Part shown: piece by piece, positions 6,863 to 9,094 of the stretch
How positions within the stretch are numbered: position 1 is the first letter of the stretch
Layout of the letters: the number at the start of each line of letters is the position of its first letter
NCBI GenBank assembly: GCA_900547045.1
Contig: URFB01000038.1
Coordinates: 1-9,094 of the forward strand
Source: an uncultured Mollicutes bacterium
GTDB taxonomy: Bacteria; Bacillota_I; Bacilli_A; Acholeplasmatales; Anaeroplasmataceae
DNA length: 9,094 bases
Reading direction: 5' to 3'
The notes under the pieces: model-generated
Told to the model about the DNA's origin: nothing
The model's database searches: none
What the model saw: only the letters and a program-made list of their open reading frames with translations
Position numbers and translations under genes: made by a program

Positions 6863-6886
6863 AAAAAAATCTCCACAAGGGAGATT
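6863..6886 (-). terminator. Intrinsic terminator after the SNF2 gene
   Basis: On the minus strand AATCTCC (6886-6880) pairs perfectly with GGAGATT (6874-6868) around a 5-nt loop. Seven T (6869-6863) follow, overlapping the end of the stem. It begins 5 nt after the SNF2 stop and ends 29 nt before the dapA ATG. Confidence 0.9.
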
Positions 6887-6891
6887 AATTT

Positions 6892-9094
6892 CTATTTTAA
6901 AACAAAGTGGATATCCTCAAGGCTAGCGCTTGTAATTGAGGAATCATCATTTGAGATAATCTTATCAATAATATCACGCTTCATATTTTGAAGCTCAATA
7001 ACTCTTTCCTCGATAGTATTTTCACAAATAAGCTTAACAACCTCAACATTACGCTTTTGACCAATCCGGTAGGCTCTATCTGTAGCCTGGGACTCAACCG
7101 CCTGATTCCACCAAGGATCCATATGAATTACCACATCAGCACCAACTAAATTTAAGCCTGTACCGCCCGCCTTTAAGGAAACCAAAAAGACCTTAATTTC
7201 ATCACTTGCATTAAAACGATTAGCATATTCAATACGCTTTTCAGGCTTAGTTTCACCTGTTATCATAAAATATTTTAAATGAAGACTCTTAAGGATTTCT
7301 TCAATTAAATTTAAGCATTTAACAAACTGCGAGAAAATTAAAATCTTATGTCCCTCTTCTATATATCTAACAATAAGCTCCTTAAGCATTTGAAACTTTC
7401 CACCCTCAAATGACTCCTCCTTGAAGGTTCTTGGGTCAACACAAATTTGTCTTAGTCTTAAAATAAAAGGCAAAATATCAAAGGCCTTAGCCCCATTATT
7501 TAAGGCATTACGGGCCATCATTAGATGCGCATCATAAAGCTTTCTTTGCTCAACTGTCATTGGAGCCTGAATAATCGTTTCAAATTTAGAAGGTAAATCC
7601 TTCAAGACATTATTCTTCGTTCTTCTTAGCACAAATGGTGCAATCTTTTTGGCAATATGAGCAGGATAATTATCATTTGAATTATATTTAACCCTAAAGA
7701 CAGGAAGCTCTTCAAAATAGCCTGGCATAACAAATTCAAAGATAGACCATAAATCAATTACATTATTTTCAATTGGCGTACCTGTTAGGGCAAACTTAGA
7801 GTCACCCTTAAGCTTCTTAACAGCTAGAGATTTTTCAGCCTGTACATTTTTAATATATTGAGCCTCATCAAGAATAATATATTTAAATACGATATCCTTA
7901 TAAAGCTCAATATCATTTCTTAAGGAATCATAGGCGGTAATATAAACCAGCTTTTTATCTCCAGAAATAGATGATACTAAATCCTGACGAAGCTTAGTAT
8001 TACCATAAATTTGCTTGATCTCAAGGTTTGGGGAAAACTTTTCAAATTCATTCTTCCAGTTAAAAATTAAGCTTTTTGGACAAACAATAAGACTTGGCTT
8101 AGCATCATCTGAGGATGTAATTAAGCTAATAATTTGTAGGGTTTTACCTAAACCCATATCATCAGCTAAAATACCACCCATGTGATATTTAGCTAAAATG
8201 GTAAGCCAATTATAGCCCTCAATTTGATAAGGACGAAGCTTAGCATTAAGGCCAGGAAGCTTAATACTTGCGTTTTTAAAGTCAGTTAGCTCATCAATCA
8301 TTTTCTTTAAATAATCATCAATTTTAATCATATCCTTATGGGCATAGGCACATAAAGCCTGATAAATAGGTAAGGCAACTGATTCATAAGGATGCTTCTT
8401 ATCAATATGAAGCTCATCCATAGCCACGGCCATTTCATCATCTTCCATTTGAACAATACGATTATTTTTAAGAAGAACATATTTTTTATGAAGCTTCATC
8501 GCCTGATAAAGCTTAAATAGCTCCTCCTCATCATACTCCGTATCCTCCATAAAGCATTCCATAATACCACTATGATATTGAATTTTAATCGTTGGCTTTT
8601 GGAAATTAACAACCTGATGATTTTGAATTGATTCTGACAAATAGACACTTGCAAGCTCTCTTAGATGTGAAAAATCCATCGCCATAAAATCAAAGATATG
8701 ATCCTCTGCCTGACAAATACCATCCTCAAAGCCTAAGGATTCTAGATATGCTAAATACTCATCATATTTTCTTTGGTCCTGACTTTTAAATTCAGACTTA
8801 TTAATATCAGCTCCATCATGCTTAAAGCTTTCCCTAACTGATAGGATTTTATTGCTATAATCAAAATAAGCAATAATTTCTAAATCCGAGATTTTAAAAT
8901 TGTTTTGAACCATTGGCGAAACCTCAAGATAATTATTAACATAAGGATAAATTTCATCATTAAAGCGCTCAATAACCGGCTCTAGATTAATACCATTTAG
9001 CTTACAGGCTAAATTAATAAATTGACGGTATCTTGCATCAGGCGTTATTGTATAAACAATAAGCGCTTCCTTATCAACAAAAAATTGATTATCC
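6892..9094 (-). CDS. SNF2-family DEAD/DEAH-box ATPase, 5' part outside the window
   Basis: 733 codons are visible, open without a stop to the right edge; residues are counted from the first full codon at 9093. About 1-250 resemble the SNF2-associated domain found in many Bacillota proteins of roughly 1,050-1,100 residues. The ATPase core follows: LRPYQ (286-290), Walker A DMGLGKT (312-318), motif Ia VCPKSL (337-342), DEAQ box (409-412), motif III LTGTP (436-440), motif IV ILIFSQF (584-590), motif V AGGTGLNL (642-649) and motif VI QATDRAYRIGQ (669-679). It should be an ATP-driven translocase on nucleic acid, in transcription or repair; its partner is unknown. A methionine at 8913 has a GAGG 8 nt upstream, but the 60 codons before it continue the domain (FFVDKE, INLACKLNG, IYPYVNNYLEV), so it is internal. 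A SWIM zinc finger, often N-terminal in this family, would lie outside. Stop is TAG. Confidence 0.93.
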   Translation of the reverse strand, partial: DNQFFVDKEALIVYTITPDARYRQFINLACKLNGINLEPVIERFNDEIYPYVNNYLEVSPMVQNNFKISDLEIIAYFDYSNKILSVRESFKHDGADINKSEFKSQDQRKYDEYLAYLESLGFEDGICQAEDHIFDFMAMDFSHLRELASVYLSESIQNHQVVNFQKPTIKIQYHSGIMECFMEDTEYDEEELFKLYQAMKLHKKYVLLKNNRIVQMEDDEMAVAMDELHIDKKHPYESVALPIYQALCAYAHKDMIKIDDYLKKMIDELTDFKNASIKLPGLNAKLRPYQIEGYNWLTILAKYHMGGILADDMGLGKTLQIISLITSSDDAKPSLIVCPKSLIFNWKNEFEKFSPNLEIKQIYGNTKLRQDLVSSISGDKKLVYITAYDSLRNDIELYKDIVFKYIILDEAQYIKNVQAEKSLAVKKLKGDSKFALTGTPIENNVIDLWSIFEFVMPGYFEELPVFRVKYNSNDNYPAHIAKKIAPFVLRRTKNNVLKDLPSKFETIIQAPMTVEQRKLYDAHLMMARNALNNGAKAFDILPFILRLRQICVDPRTFKEESFEGGKFQMLKELIVRYIEEGHKILIFSQFVKCLNLIEEILKSLHLKYFMITGETKPEKRIEYANRFNASDEIKVFLVSLKAGGTGLNLVGADVVIHMDPWWNQAVESQATDRAYRIGQKRNVEVVKLICENTIEERVIELQNMKRDIIDKIISNDDSSITSASLEDIHFVLK

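Noticed and set aside
6834..6891. Lysine riboswitch or T-box leader before dapA.
   Set aside because: There are only 58 nt between genes, mostly occupied by a simple terminator; both elements need well over 150 nt.
8893..8913. The SNF2 gene starting at the ATG at 8913 with a GAGG upstream.
   Set aside because: The same frame stays open for 60 more codons to the window edge, and these encode sequence typical of the SNF2-associated domain, so the true start is outside.

Overview
The window comes from a low-G+C, probably strictly anaerobic Gram-positive-type bacterium in the broad Bacillota/Mycoplasmatota range. The reasons are A+T-rich DNA, AGGAGG-type ribosome binding sites, intrinsic terminators ending in U-runs, and a full-length pyruvate:ferredoxin oxidoreductase. 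TAA, TAG and TGA are all used as stops, so the standard bacterial code applies and the host is not a UGA=Trp Mycoplasma. The genus cannot be named from the sequence alone.

All six genes lie on the minus strand, so transcription runs from high to low coordinates. In that order they are: (1) the C-terminal 733 codons of a large SNF2-family ATPase, open at the right edge, ending in a terminator at 6863-6886; (2) dapA (4-hydroxy-tetrahydrodipicolinate synthase) followed 5 nt later by a short aspartate kinase with a TTG start, ending in a terminator that overlaps the kinase stop codon; (3) nifJ, with a clear promoter, a strong ribosome binding site and a 13-bp terminator hairpin; (4) nfo (endonuclease IV), close behind that hairpin and ending in a UUCG-loop terminator; (5) the first 77 codons of an ABC exporter, with its own promoter that carries a palindrome between -35 and -10, running off the left edge.

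The genes are mostly housekeeping. nifJ converts pyruvate to acetyl-CoA and reduces ferredoxin or flavodoxin. The kinase and DapA catalyse the first step of the aspartate pathway and the first committed step of its diaminopimelate/lysine branch; the intervening enzyme, aspartate-semialdehyde dehydrogenase, is not in the window. Nfo repairs abasic sites. The SNF2 protein is probably a nucleic-acid-dependent translocase of unknown physiological role.

I see no mobile element, CRISPR array, tRNA, rRNA, riboswitch or evident new multi-gene system. The points worth a second look are the operator-like palindrome in the ABC-exporter promoter, the contracted regulatory region and altered motif of the aspartate kinase, the near absence of promoter space before dapA, and a few substitutions in otherwise conserved motifs.
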